From Bacteroidota bacterium (GTDB lineage Bacteria > Bacteroidota > Ignavibacteria > Ignavibacteriales > Ignavibacteriaceae), in contig JAEYUD010000073.1 in assembly GCA_023433685.1 (NCBI GenBank), positions 1 to 64,000 on the forward strand: a stretch of DNA of 64,000 nt, in the 5' to 3' direction. The notes under the pieces are model-generated. The model was not told the DNA's origin. It searched no databases and was given only the letters and a program-made list of their open reading frames with translations. Both the position numbers and the translations under genes were made by a program. Of the stretch, positions 46,465 through 54,878 are shown one piece after another. Each line of letters begins with the position of its first letter. Position 1 is the stretch's first letter.

Positions 46465-47607
46465 TTAATTAGCGTATTTCTTGAACGTGTCTACGAGGTC
46501 AAGTTTTTCCCAGGTAAAGCCGTCACCGGTTCTACCGAAGTGACCGTAAGCCGCGGTAGCCTTGTATACAGGCCTTCTGAGCTGAAGTCTCTCAATAATT
46601 CCTTTTGGTGTGAGGTCAACTTCTCTGGTGATCATTTCAGCGATCTTTGTATCGGCTATCTTGCCGGTGCCATAGGTGTTTACAAAAACTGAAACAGGTT
46701 CGGCAACGCCGATGGCGTAAGCCACCTGAACGAGACATTCTTTCGCGAGTCCGGCTGCTACCACGTTTTTGGCGATGTGACGTGCGGCGTAGGTAGCGCT
46801 TCTGTCAACTTTGGAAGGATCTTTTCCGGAGAATGCACCACCACCATGAGGAGCCCATCCACCGTAGGTGTCAACGATGATCTTGCGGCCTGTGAGACCT
46901 GTGTCTCCGTGCGGTCCGCCGATCTCGAATCTTCCTGTGGGGTTGATGTGGAATTTGGTGTTCGCGTCGAGAAGATTTGCGGGAATAACGGTTTTAATAA
47001 CGTGCTCAATAACTTCGTTTTTGATCGTTTCCTGATCAACATCACTGTCATGCTGGGTGGAGACAACAACCGCGTCAACTCTGAGAGGTGTTTTGTCATC
47101 CGAATATTCAACGGTAACCTGTGACTTGGAGTCAGGTCTCAACCACTTCATTATCTTGCCTTCTTTTCTGATGGCGGCAAGTTTCTCAACGAGCCTGTGC
47201 GAAAGAACGATAGGAAGTGGCATCAGTTCTTCGGTCTGGTCGCAGGCAAATCCGAACATGATACCCTGATCACCGGCTCCACCTGTATCAACACCCATGG
47301 CGATATCGCCGGACTGTTCGTGCATTACGTTAACGATACCAACGCTTTCGGCGGCAAATTTATACTCGGATTTGGTGTATCCGATCTCTTCAATTGTTTC
47401 TCTTACGATCTTCTGAAGATCAATGTAAGCATTTGTTGTGATTTCGCCACCGACAACAACAAGACCGGTAGTGGCATAGGTTTCGCAAGCCACTCTTGAG
47501 TTGGGGTCTTGAGCATAAATCGCGTCAAGCACCGCGTCGGAAATGGCATCACACAGTTTATCGGGGTGTCCTTCGGACACGGATTCAGATGTGAAATAAA
47601 ATGACAT
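46465..47607 (-). CDS. metK: S-adenosylmethionine synthetase
   Basis: MetK makes S-adenosylmethionine from methionine and ATP. Conserved elements are [16 protein letters not shown] near the start, [19 protein letters not shown], and the P-loop-like [23 protein letters not shown] block (here [12 protein letters not shown]). Length 380. It follows the nucleotidyltransferase gene by 28 bases and precedes ahcY. Confidence 0.97.
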   Translation of the reverse strand: MSFYFTSESVSEGHPDKLCDAISDAVLDAIYAQDPNSRVACETYATTGLVVVGGEITTNAYIDLQKIVRETIEEIGYTKSEYKFAAESVGIVNVMHEQSGDIAMGVDTGGAGDQGIMFGFACDQTEELMPLPIVLSHRLVEKLAAIRKEGKIMKWLRPDSKSQVTVEYSDDKTPLRVDAVVVSTQHDSDVDQETIKNEVIEHVIKTVIPANLLDANTKFHINPTGRFEIGGPHGDTGLTGRKIIVDTYGGWAPHGGGAFSGKDPSKVDRSATYAARHIAKNVVAAGLAKECLVQVAYAIGVAEPVSVFVNTYGTGKIADTKIAEMITREVDLTPKGIIERLQLRRPVYKATAAYGHFGRTGDGFTWEKLDLVDTFKKYAN

Positions 47608-47635
47608 CTTTGATTGTTTCCTTGTTTTGAACTGT

Positions 47636-48613
47636 TTAGTTAAAGTCTATTTCGGAAGAGTCACCCGTGTTCACCCGGGTATACTTCCCTCTTAAAAATG
47701 AATTGGCGCCGATCAGCGAGTCTTCCAGAATCGATCGCTCCACTTCTGCATTTATTCCTATTATCGAATTTTTTACCACAGAGTCAGATATCTTTACGCC
47801 TTCTGATACTGTTACAAACGGACCGATAACCGAATTGGTTATCTCCGTGTTCGGATGGACATAACATGGCGGGATTATCACCACCTTGTCGCCGCTGTTA
47901 GATCCGTGATCCTTCGATAATAAAAACCTGTTTGTCTCCAATAAAGTTTCAGGTTTTCCACAGTCGTACCATCCTTCAACGGTAAAAGGCACCATCTCCT
48001 CGCCAAGATCAAGCATCTTCTGAAGAGCATCGGTCAATTGGAACTCGCCGCGTGTGCGGATGTTGTTCTCGATATTGAGCTTAAGGCATTCGGCAAGTCT
48101 TTGCGAATTTTTGATGTAATAAAGGCCGACAATTGCCATGTTGGAAGGAGGCACTTCAGGTTTCTCAACAAGCTCTTTTATCTTGCCATCCTGAATTATC
48201 GCCACGCCGAACCTGCGGGGGTCATCAACGTGTTTGAGGCCGAGCGCGCTGCTCCCGAGACTGAATACCATGTCGAGATCAACATCGAAGATAGTATCCC
48301 CAAGAATGATGAATATTTCGTCATTCCCGAAAGTATGGGCAGCCTGATAAATGGCGTGACCGAGACCCTCCTGTTTTTTTTGCTCTACAAAAATCGAGTC
48401 CATTTGTGGGAAATTCTTCTCGACATAATTCCTTATCATTGAGCCAAGATGCCCCGTAACGAACGTCGCCTCATTAACCCCGGAATCGAGAAGTTTCTGC
48501 AATATATGTCCCAGGATCGGTTTATCACCAACCGTCAGTAAAACTTTGGGAACAGTATTTGTGTGTGGTTTAAGTCGGCTGCCGATTCCGGCCACCGGTA
48601 TAATTGCTCTCAT
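47636..48613 (-). CDS. Sugar-1-phosphate nucleotidyltransferase
   Basis: A 325-residue protein. The N-terminal nucleotidyltransferase domain has [20 protein letters not shown], the G-x-G-x-R-x11-K activation motif. [11 protein letters not shown] and [10 protein letters not shown] follow. The C-terminal part ([20 protein letters not shown]) forms hexapeptide turns of a left-handed beta-helix. This resembles long RmlA/GlmU-like glucose-1-phosphate thymidylyl- or uridylyltransferases; the nucleotide cannot be fixed. It is the first gene of the metK-ahcY transcript. Confidence 0.82.
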   Translation of the reverse strand: MRAIIPVAGIGSRLKPHTNTVPKVLLTVGDKPILGHILQKLLDSGVNEATFVTGHLGSMIRNYVEKNFPQMDSIFVEQKKQEGLGHAIYQAAHTFGNDEIFIILGDTIFDVDLDMVFSLGSSALGLKHVDDPRRFGVAIIQDGKIKELVEKPEVPPSNMAIVGLYYIKNSQRLAECLKLNIENNIRTRGEFQLTDALQKMLDLGEEMVPFTVEGWYDCGKPETLLETNRFLLSKDHGSNSGDKVVIIPPCYVHPNTEITNSVIGPFVTVSEGVKISDSVVKNSIIGINAEVERSILEDSLIGANSFLRGKYTRVNTGDSSEIDFN

Positions 48614-48710
48614 CCGTGGAATATTTTAAAAGTTGAACAACAAAGATATTTATTTTCCTGATCACTGGCAATTATAGGGGAATCACTTAATGTAATATTC
48701 ATCAACCCAA

Positions 48711-50057
48711 CTACGCGGTTTTTCTCCTGATATACCATTCTTTAATTGTGAACATGCCATACGCGCTGAATAAAAGATAGTAAGGCATAAGTGGAAGCTT
48801 GAATCTTGCCTGGAAACCAAATAGTCCTGTCAGTCCCAACAAATATACCAACAGGAAAAGAGATGTAAACAACAGCACATAATTCTTTTCTTTTGCGAGA
48901 ACAATTGCACCCAGAATGGCGGTTGAATATTCGACAACAAACAATATCATAAAAGCCACGGTGAGGAAGATTGAAAAAACACCCTTCTCTTTAATGAAGC
49001 TCCCAATTTTTGAAACATTTGTTTCCCCGTAATAAGAACCGGTCAGTTGCACTTCCTCAATTCCCAGTAATTTGGATATTCTGTAAGAGCTTATTGAGAA
49101 AAAGATATTAAATACCCCGATGAAGTGATTTTGGATCAAGGTGACAGGATCTTTTTTGATCATTTCCAATCCTATATCCCGCTGTGCCTTCTCCACCGTA
49201 AAAGGATTGGCGCCAGGGCCTCCGGAAATCGAATCAACCTTGCCTCCTATTGAACTCCACACCTCATCCATGGTACCTCCATCCCTGTTCGCATAATCAA
49301 TGGATGCCGCGTACACATAAAGGATATTGTAACCACCGGTAGTGCAGAATGACCAGCTGTCAAATTTCACATAGTTCCTCATGTACCATGGTGAAAGCAG
49401 CACGAAGAACAGCGCGGTCATCAATCCCCAGGATTTCAGCTTTTGCTTCCAGCTGCCTTTTCCCAAAATCAAATACAACGGCAACATGGCAGGTGCCAAA
49501 TAGAGCGTTACAGGCCGGATATAAGCAGAAGCGGCCATGAAAACTGTGGCAATTAAAAGGTATTTGAGTGTTTCAGTCTGATAATATTTTATAAGGTAAT
49601 AAGTCATTACCAGGATTACCGGGATAAAAAGTGCTTCTGAAAGCAAATTAAATGAGAAAAGTATCAAATGTGGATCTAAAGCAAGCAACGAACCCGCAAC
49701 TAATGATGTCTTTTCACCAAAAAACATCCTGGCAATTTTATAAGTCATAAAGACCGAGAAAACCGACAGCATCAGTTGAACTGCATATACCAAAGGAAGG
49801 TTAACGCCAAATATCCAGTAAAAAAACGCAATGAATACAGGATACCCGGGGGTCCGGATGGTGTTGTCAAGAAAATCCCAACCGAGCATGGCTTTCGCAA
49901 GTTCATGGTATTCCTGTGGGTCGTAATAGAATAACTGGTGGGTCTCGAACTCAAGGTTCCATGGCTGTATTATAACAAACAAAATTAATCTTAAGAGGAC
50001 TGCTGCTGCTATTACCGTCCCGATATTAAACCCAATTTTCATTTTTAATTTAGTCAT
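48711..50057 (-). CDS. GT39-type membrane glycosyltransferase
   Basis: A 448-residue multi-spanning protein of the PMT/ArnT (GT-C) type. About ten hydrophobic segments are present, and the first periplasmic loop carries the acidic pair region (FYYDPQEYHELAKAMLGWDF) followed by RTPGYPVFIAFFYW, the pattern seen in GT39/PMT_2 proteins. Such enzymes use polyprenyl-phosphate sugars to modify lipids or proteins outside the membrane. It is paralogous to the gene at 50071, 13 bases upstream. The acceptor is unknown. Confidence 0.8.
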   Translation of the reverse strand: MTKLKMKIGFNIGTVIAAAVLLRLILFVIIQPWNLEFETHQLFYYDPQEYHELAKAMLGWDFLDNTIRTPGYPVFIAFFYWIFGVNLPLVYAVQLMLSVFSVFMTYKIARMFFGEKTSLVAGSLLALDPHLILFSFNLLSEALFIPVILVMTYYLIKYYQTETLKYLLIATVFMAASAYIRPVTLYLAPAMLPLYLILGKGSWKQKLKSWGLMTALFFVLLSPWYMRNYVKFDSWSFCTTGGYNILYVYAASIDYANRDGGTMDEVWSSIGGKVDSISGGPGANPFTVEKAQRDIGLEMIKKDPVTLIQNHFIGVFNIFFSISSYRISKLLGIEEVQLTGSYYGETNVSKIGSFIKEKGVFSIFLTVAFMILFVVEYSTAILGAIVLAKEKNYVLLFTSLFLLVYLLGLTGLFGFQARFKLPLMPYYLLFSAYGMFTIKEWYIRRKTA

Positions 50058-50070
50058 TCAGACCCCCACT

Positions 50071-51447
50071 TTAACCGGTTTGTTTCTTGTGTGAAAAGTA
50101 ATTTTTAATATAATTGTATCCAATGGCTGAAAATATCAAGTAGTAAGGTGTGATTGGAAGCTTAAACCTGGCAGAACTTCCCAACACACCGGTTACAAGT
50201 GTAAAATAAATGATAAAGGAGAGCGGCATAATTAATCCAGGCCAATTTCTGCCTTTTAATAACACATATATTCCGGTTATACCCAGTGAGTATTGAAGAA
50301 GCAACAGAAAGCCCAATATAACGCCCAACATCAAAATCACTGGCGGCTTGTTCTGTACAAAGTCTGATGCCATCCCTATATGCGAATTGCCATACTTCTC
50401 AGGATTCAAAACAGTATTTTTCTCTGCCCCAAGTATTGTTGCAAGGTTATACGTTGAGAGTGACGTGTAAATATTAACACAGCCGGAAAAATGATTTTGC
50501 AGGTACTCAAGAGGGTATTGCTTGATAATATCAATTGCAACATCATTTGCCACTTCTTCGAACTCAAATTGGTTAAGCTGTTTCCCCCCTGTGATCGCGT
50601 TCACTTTTTCAACGAGCAGTTTGTTCGCTTCCGGTTGTGAGTAACCCAACTGATTCATATATACCGATCCGGCATAGATAAACAGGAGGTTGTAGCCTCC
50701 GTTGGCTGTGGGCTTCCACCGCCCTTGCTCAATGTAATTCTTTAATGAAAGAGGTGTTTGAACAAGAAAAACAACAAGACTAAAGATGAATAATTTTTTG
50801 AACCGGTCGAACGCAGAGCCATTTATAACAAATGGAAGTATGACCAATGGCATCAGAGGAAGATACAGCGCTGCTGACCTTATATAGACCAGGCTTCCCG
50901 CAAACAAACCGGAAATGATAAGATCTTGTAGCTTTTTACCATCAATAAATCTAATGAAAAAGTAAAGAAACAGCATCATCACGGGTAAAAAGAGATTTTC
51001 TGAATAGAGAAATTGCCCGTAGATGATCTGATGAGGATCAAAAGCCAATAAAACCGAAGCTACAAGGGCGATCTTGTCACCAAACAGACGTTTGACGGCA
51101 TGGTAAAATGCAACAATGGTTATCACGCCCGGAAAAGTATTAAACAAGATAACCAACCATGGTTTTATCCCAAATAGAGAGTATATAACGGCGATATAGG
51201 CGGGCCATCCGGGCATCCAATATGCCTGCTGCCCATAACCGTTTTCCAGAATTGATACTGCCAGATCATGGTAACTTTTCTGGTCCGAAATCAAAATTGC
51301 AGAGCTCTCCACATCCGGATTCCATGGCTGAAGTGAAACAAATGCGGCTAAGCGAATTAATATCACGCATAAAATCAGTAATAAAACCGGATTCTGTTTG
51401 AGGCGGTGAAACCGTGTACCAGGGAGAGGAGAAATATTATCTGCCAA
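50071..51447 (-). CDS. GT39-type membrane glycosyltransferase (paralogue)
   Basis: A 458-residue multi-spanning GT-C protein with the same architecture as its neighbour: QPWNPDVESSA, ILISDQKSYHDLAVSIL, then PGWPAYIAVIYSLFG and later FDPHQIIYGQFLYSE match the equivalent positions of the 48711 protein (QPWNLEFETHQ, FDPHLI-type ALDPHLILFSFNLLSE). The pair looks like a tandem duplication. The gene is the first of this transcript and faces the FabK-like gene across a 148-base divergent gap. Confidence 0.8.
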   Translation of the reverse strand: MADNISPLPGTRFHRLKQNPVLLLILCVILIRLAAFVSLQPWNPDVESSAILISDQKSYHDLAVSILENGYGQQAYWMPGWPAYIAVIYSLFGIKPWLVILFNTFPGVITIVAFYHAVKRLFGDKIALVASVLLAFDPHQIIYGQFLYSENLFLPVMMLFLYFFIRFIDGKKLQDLIISGLFAGSLVYIRSAALYLPLMPLVILPFVINGSAFDRFKKLFIFSLVVFLVQTPLSLKNYIEQGRWKPTANGGYNLLFIYAGSVYMNQLGYSQPEANKLLVEKVNAITGGKQLNQFEFEEVANDVAIDIIKQYPLEYLQNHFSGCVNIYTSLSTYNLATILGAEKNTVLNPEKYGNSHIGMASDFVQNKPPVILMLGVILGFLLLLQYSLGITGIYVLLKGRNWPGLIMPLSFIIYFTLVTGVLGSSARFKLPITPYYLIFSAIGYNYIKNYFSHKKQTG

Positions 51448-51595
51448 TTGATCGTAAACTTAAAAGATTATTTTTGAAATACAAATTCGCAAAATTTGGG
51501 GGAAATTCAAAAATTTGATCTGCCTGTTTTTTATAATGTGACCTGCGTCGCCGGCATAATGCTGTGTGACATTGTCAAAATTTCAAGAGTTTACG

Positions 51596-52534
51596 ATGAT
51601 AAACCTGCTTTCGGAACTTTTCAACATTAAATACCCCATAGTCTCCGGCGGGATGGTTTGGGTCTCCGGATGGAGACTTGCCTCCGCGGTATCTGAGTGC
51701 GGTGGGCTCGGTCTCATAGGTGCCGGCTCAATGAAGCCCGAGCTGCTTCGCGAGCATATCAGAAAGTGCCGGGCTGCCACATCAAAGCCGTTTGGCGTGA
51801 ACCTTCCGCAACTCAGGGAGGATGCACCTTCGCTGATAGATGTGATGCTCGAGGAAAATATCGATATTGTTTTCACATCCGCCGGGCATCCCGGGAAGTA
51901 CATCGACAGGATCAAGTCAAAAGGTGCCAAAGTTGTTCATGTGGTCGCGAATACCAAACAAGGACTCAAAGCCCAGGAGGTTGGCTGTGATGCGGTAGTT
52001 GGAGAAGGTGTCGAGGCGGGCGGACACAATGGAGCGGATGAGATCACCACGCTTTGTCTTATTCCTCAATTAGTTGACGCACTGGAAATCCCCGTGATCG
52101 CGGCAGGTGGAATCGCCGATGGCCGACAGATAGCCGCGTGCATTGCATTGGGTGCCTCTGGGGTTCAGATCGGTACCCTTTTCGCTTCATCTGTTGAGTC
52201 CTCCGCGAATGAATTTTACAAGAAAATGGTTGTTGAGGCCCCGGACAACGGAACGGTTCTCGGCTTAAAGAAAGTCGGAATGGCCCGCATGCTCAAAAAT
52301 CCATTCACGCAACGGGTTCTTGAAGCAGAAGCCCGTGGTGCCACGAAAGAGGAAATGGATGAGATCCATGGCCGCAAGAGGGAAATGCTTGGCATCTTCG
52401 AAGGCAACTTCGAAGAAGGCATGCTCGAAGCCGGGCAGTCTTCAGGCCTGGTGAAGGAGATAGTACCGGTGGAAATAATCTTTAAAACGCTACTGAATCA
52501 GTACGCAAGCGCAGTTAACACATTACACCAATAA
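51596..52534 (+). CDS. FabK-like flavin enoyl-ACP reductase / nitronate monooxygenase
   Basis: A 312-residue TIM-barrel FMN protein. IKYPIVSGGMVWVSGWRLA, KPFGVNLPQL, GVEAGGHNG and VIAAGGIADGRQIAAC follow the FabK layout closely; nitronate monooxygenases share the fold. As FabK it would reduce enoyl-ACP with NAD(P)H, parallel to the FabL-like protein at 24755. The ATG at 51596 is preferred over the in-frame GTG at 51566, because MINLLSELFNIKYPI is the usual start and a weak AAGAG lies upstream. Confidence 0.75.
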   Translation: MINLLSELFNIKYPIVSGGMVWVSGWRLASAVSECGGLGLIGAGSMKPELLREHIRKCRAATSKPFGVNLPQLREDAPSLIDVMLEENIDIVFTSAGHPGKYIDRIKSKGAKVVHVVANTKQGLKAQEVGCDAVVGEGVEAGGHNGADEITTLCLIPQLVDALEIPVIAAGGIADGRQIAACIALGASGVQIGTLFASSVESSANEFYKKMVVEAPDNGTVLGLKKVGMARMLKNPFTQRVLEAEARGATKEEMDEIHGRKREMLGIFEGNFEEGMLEAGQSSGLVKEIVPVEIIFKTLLNQYASAVNTLHQ

Positions 52535-52556
52535 CCCTCTTAAAATTCTTTAAACC

Positions 52557-52588
52557 AAAAAAGGAGGACTGTGAAATCCTCCTTTTTT
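52557..52588. terminator. Bidirectional terminator
   Basis: AAAAAAGGAGGA and TCCTCCTTTTTT are perfect complements around the loop CTGTGAAA. It stands between two convergent genes (FabK-like on plus, M3 peptidase on minus) and can end both transcripts. Confidence 0.93.
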
Positions 52589-52607
52589 CAAAAAACAATT
52601 CTACCCC

Positions 52608-54713
52608 CTACTCCAACCCTCTGGATTTTAACAGCGCGTCAACCTTTGGTTCACGGCCGCGGAAGAGTTTGTAGTTTTCCATCAGATCTACACTTCCGAG
52701 GGGTTCGAGGATGTATTTTCTGTAGGCGGAGGCCGTTTTCTGATCAAACAAACCGTGTTCCATGAAGGCTTCGAAGGCATCCGCGTCGAGAACTGCTGCC
52801 CAAAGGTAGCTGTAGTAGCCGGCTTCATATCCCCATGTGGCGATGTGAAGGAAGTTGGTGCTCATGTACCTCGGTAGAAATTCGGGGATTATCCCCATGT
52901 GCTTCAGCGAGTTTGCCTCAAATTTTGGAACATCCTGCTCCGCGGGATCGGAGAGTGTATGCCAGTCCATGTCAAGTATCGAAGCGGCAATGTACTCACC
53001 CGTCTCAAATCCCTGGTTGAACTTGCCCGAACGGTTTAGCTTCTCAATCAGCGAATCAGGTATCACCTGCCCGGTCTGAAAGTGTTTCGCGTACATCCTC
53101 AACACTTCAGGCTGAAGCGCCCACTTCTCCATGATCTGCGATGGCATTTCAACAAAATCAGACGGTACAGAGGATGAACCGGGATAAACAACTTTGGGTA
53201 AAAGGAAGTGCAGCGCGTGTCCAAACTCGTGGAAGAGGGTAAGGGTTTCATCCAGACTTATCAGCGCCGGCTTGTCAGCCGTCGGTTTTGAAAAATTACC
53301 CACATTAACCACTATTGGCGTAATAAAATCGCCATTAATATTCGACTGAAGTCTGAAATTCTCACACCATGCACCATTGTTCTTGCTGTCACGCGGGTAA
53401 TAATCGGTGTAAAGAATCCCCACGTGCTTCCCGTCAGCCTCCCTGACTTCAAATGCCTTCACATCAGGATGGTAAACTTCGATATCCGGTCTGGGCACAA
53501 ACTGAAGCCCGAACAGCTTTGTGGCGACCTGAAACACACCGTTAACAACATTTTCCAGCTTGAACCAGGGTCTCAGAACAGACTCGTCGAGGTCATATTT
53601 CGCTTTTTTCACTTTCGCGGCGTAAAACCACCAGTCCCAAGGCTCGATCTTGATTTTATTGCCTTCTTTATCCGCTATGGCCTGCATATCGGCAACCTCT
53701 TCCTGAGCTTTCTTAAGAGTTGGTTTCCAGACATCATACAGAAATTTATATGCTTTTTCTGGGGTTTTCGCCATCTTTTTCTCGAGAACAAAATCAGCAT
53801 AGGTTTTATAACCGAGCAACTGAGCCTTCTGAACCCTGAGCGAAACTATCTTCGCGAGCACCTTCTTGTTGTCAAGCTCATCATTGTTGTTGCCGCGGTT
53901 CATATATGCTTTATACATCTTTTCGCGGAGAGCACGGTTCTGTGAGAGCTCCAGGAAAGGCAGAAGTGTCGGCTTGTCGATCGTAAACAGCCACTTCCCA
54001 TTCAGTCCTGCTTCTTCAGCTTTCGCGGCGGCAGCGGATATCATATCTTGCGTCAACCCGGCGAGATCAGCCTTGTTTTCCACAACAAGTTTGAACTTCG
54101 AATTCTCTTTCCTCACATTGTCGCCGAAGAGAACGTTCAACTTGGAGAGCTCCTCATTTATAGCACGGAGTTTCTCCTTCTCTTTTTCGTTCAGGTTGGC
54201 GCCACCTCTAACGAAATCGAGGTAGTAATTGGTCAAAAGTATCTGCTGTTCGGTGGTCAGATTTTCTTTGGCTCTGTTGTCATAGACGGTTTTAATTCTC
54301 TTGAACAGGCCTTCATTCAGGTAGATATCGTCCCTGTGGCGGGCGTTCATCAAAGCCACTTTTTCAGATACCGCCTGCATTTCATCATTGGTAATCGTCT
54401 GCACTAAGTTCATGAACACCCGGTCAACCTTCGTTAGAAGCGAGCCTGTAAGCTCCAGTGCTTCGATCGTGTTCTTAAAGTTCGGCACTTCACGACCGGC
54501 TACAATTCTCTCGATCTCGGCCTTCTGTTCTTTTATCCCCTCTTCGTAAGCCGGGAGGAAGTGTTCCAGTTTAATGAGGCTGAAAGGAGGTGTCCCAAAC
54601 GGGGTTTTCCACTCTATGAAGAATGGATTTGATGAGTTTGCGGTTTTGTTTTGTGCAATATCTGTCTGTGACATCAGGGCAAATACCAGTATGATTAATG
54701 ATAATTTTTTCAT
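52608..54713 (-). CDS. M3-family zinc metallopeptidase (Dcp/oligopeptidase A type)
   Basis: A 701-residue peptidase. The zinc-binding site is LFHEFGHALHFLLP (HExxH with the third ligand downstream in the FVEMPSQIMEKW helix). N-terminal KLEHFLPAYEEGIKEQKAEI is typical of the dipeptidyl carboxypeptidase branch. A signal peptide (LSLIILVFALMSQTDIAQ) suggests export to the periplasm. The ATG at 54711-54713 is preferred to the GTG at 54725, since the signal peptide then begins MKKLSLI. Confidence 0.92.
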   Translation of the reverse strand: MKKLSLIILVFALMSQTDIAQNKTANSSNPFFIEWKTPFGTPPFSLIKLEHFLPAYEEGIKEQKAEIERIVAGREVPNFKNTIEALELTGSLLTKVDRVFMNLVQTITNDEMQAVSEKVALMNARHRDDIYLNEGLFKRIKTVYDNRAKENLTTEQQILLTNYYLDFVRGGANLNEKEKEKLRAINEELSKLNVLFGDNVRKENSKFKLVVENKADLAGLTQDMISAAAAKAEEAGLNGKWLFTIDKPTLLPFLELSQNRALREKMYKAYMNRGNNNDELDNKKVLAKIVSLRVQKAQLLGYKTYADFVLEKKMAKTPEKAYKFLYDVWKPTLKKAQEEVADMQAIADKEGNKIKIEPWDWWFYAAKVKKAKYDLDESVLRPWFKLENVVNGVFQVATKLFGLQFVPRPDIEVYHPDVKAFEVREADGKHVGILYTDYYPRDSKNNGAWCENFRLQSNINGDFITPIVVNVGNFSKPTADKPALISLDETLTLFHEFGHALHFLLPKVVYPGSSSVPSDFVEMPSQIMEKWALQPEVLRMYAKHFQTGQVIPDSLIEKLNRSGKFNQGFETGEYIAASILDMDWHTLSDPAEQDVPKFEANSLKHMGIIPEFLPRYMSTNFLHIATWGYEAGYYSYLWAAVLDADAFEAFMEHGLFDQKTASAYRKYILEPLGSVDLMENYKLFRGREPKVDALLKSRGLE

Positions 54714-54878
54714 TGTGCGGTCCACTCAAAACGATTGGCTGAAAAGTAATTCCTTGAAACGAAATATACCCAAATTGAGTGAAGTGTTCTCTCACCAAAC
54801 CGATACAGAGGATGGGTAGTATACAAATATTCCAATATTATTCATAAATTGCATCATTCTAAAATATCGAATTTTAAT

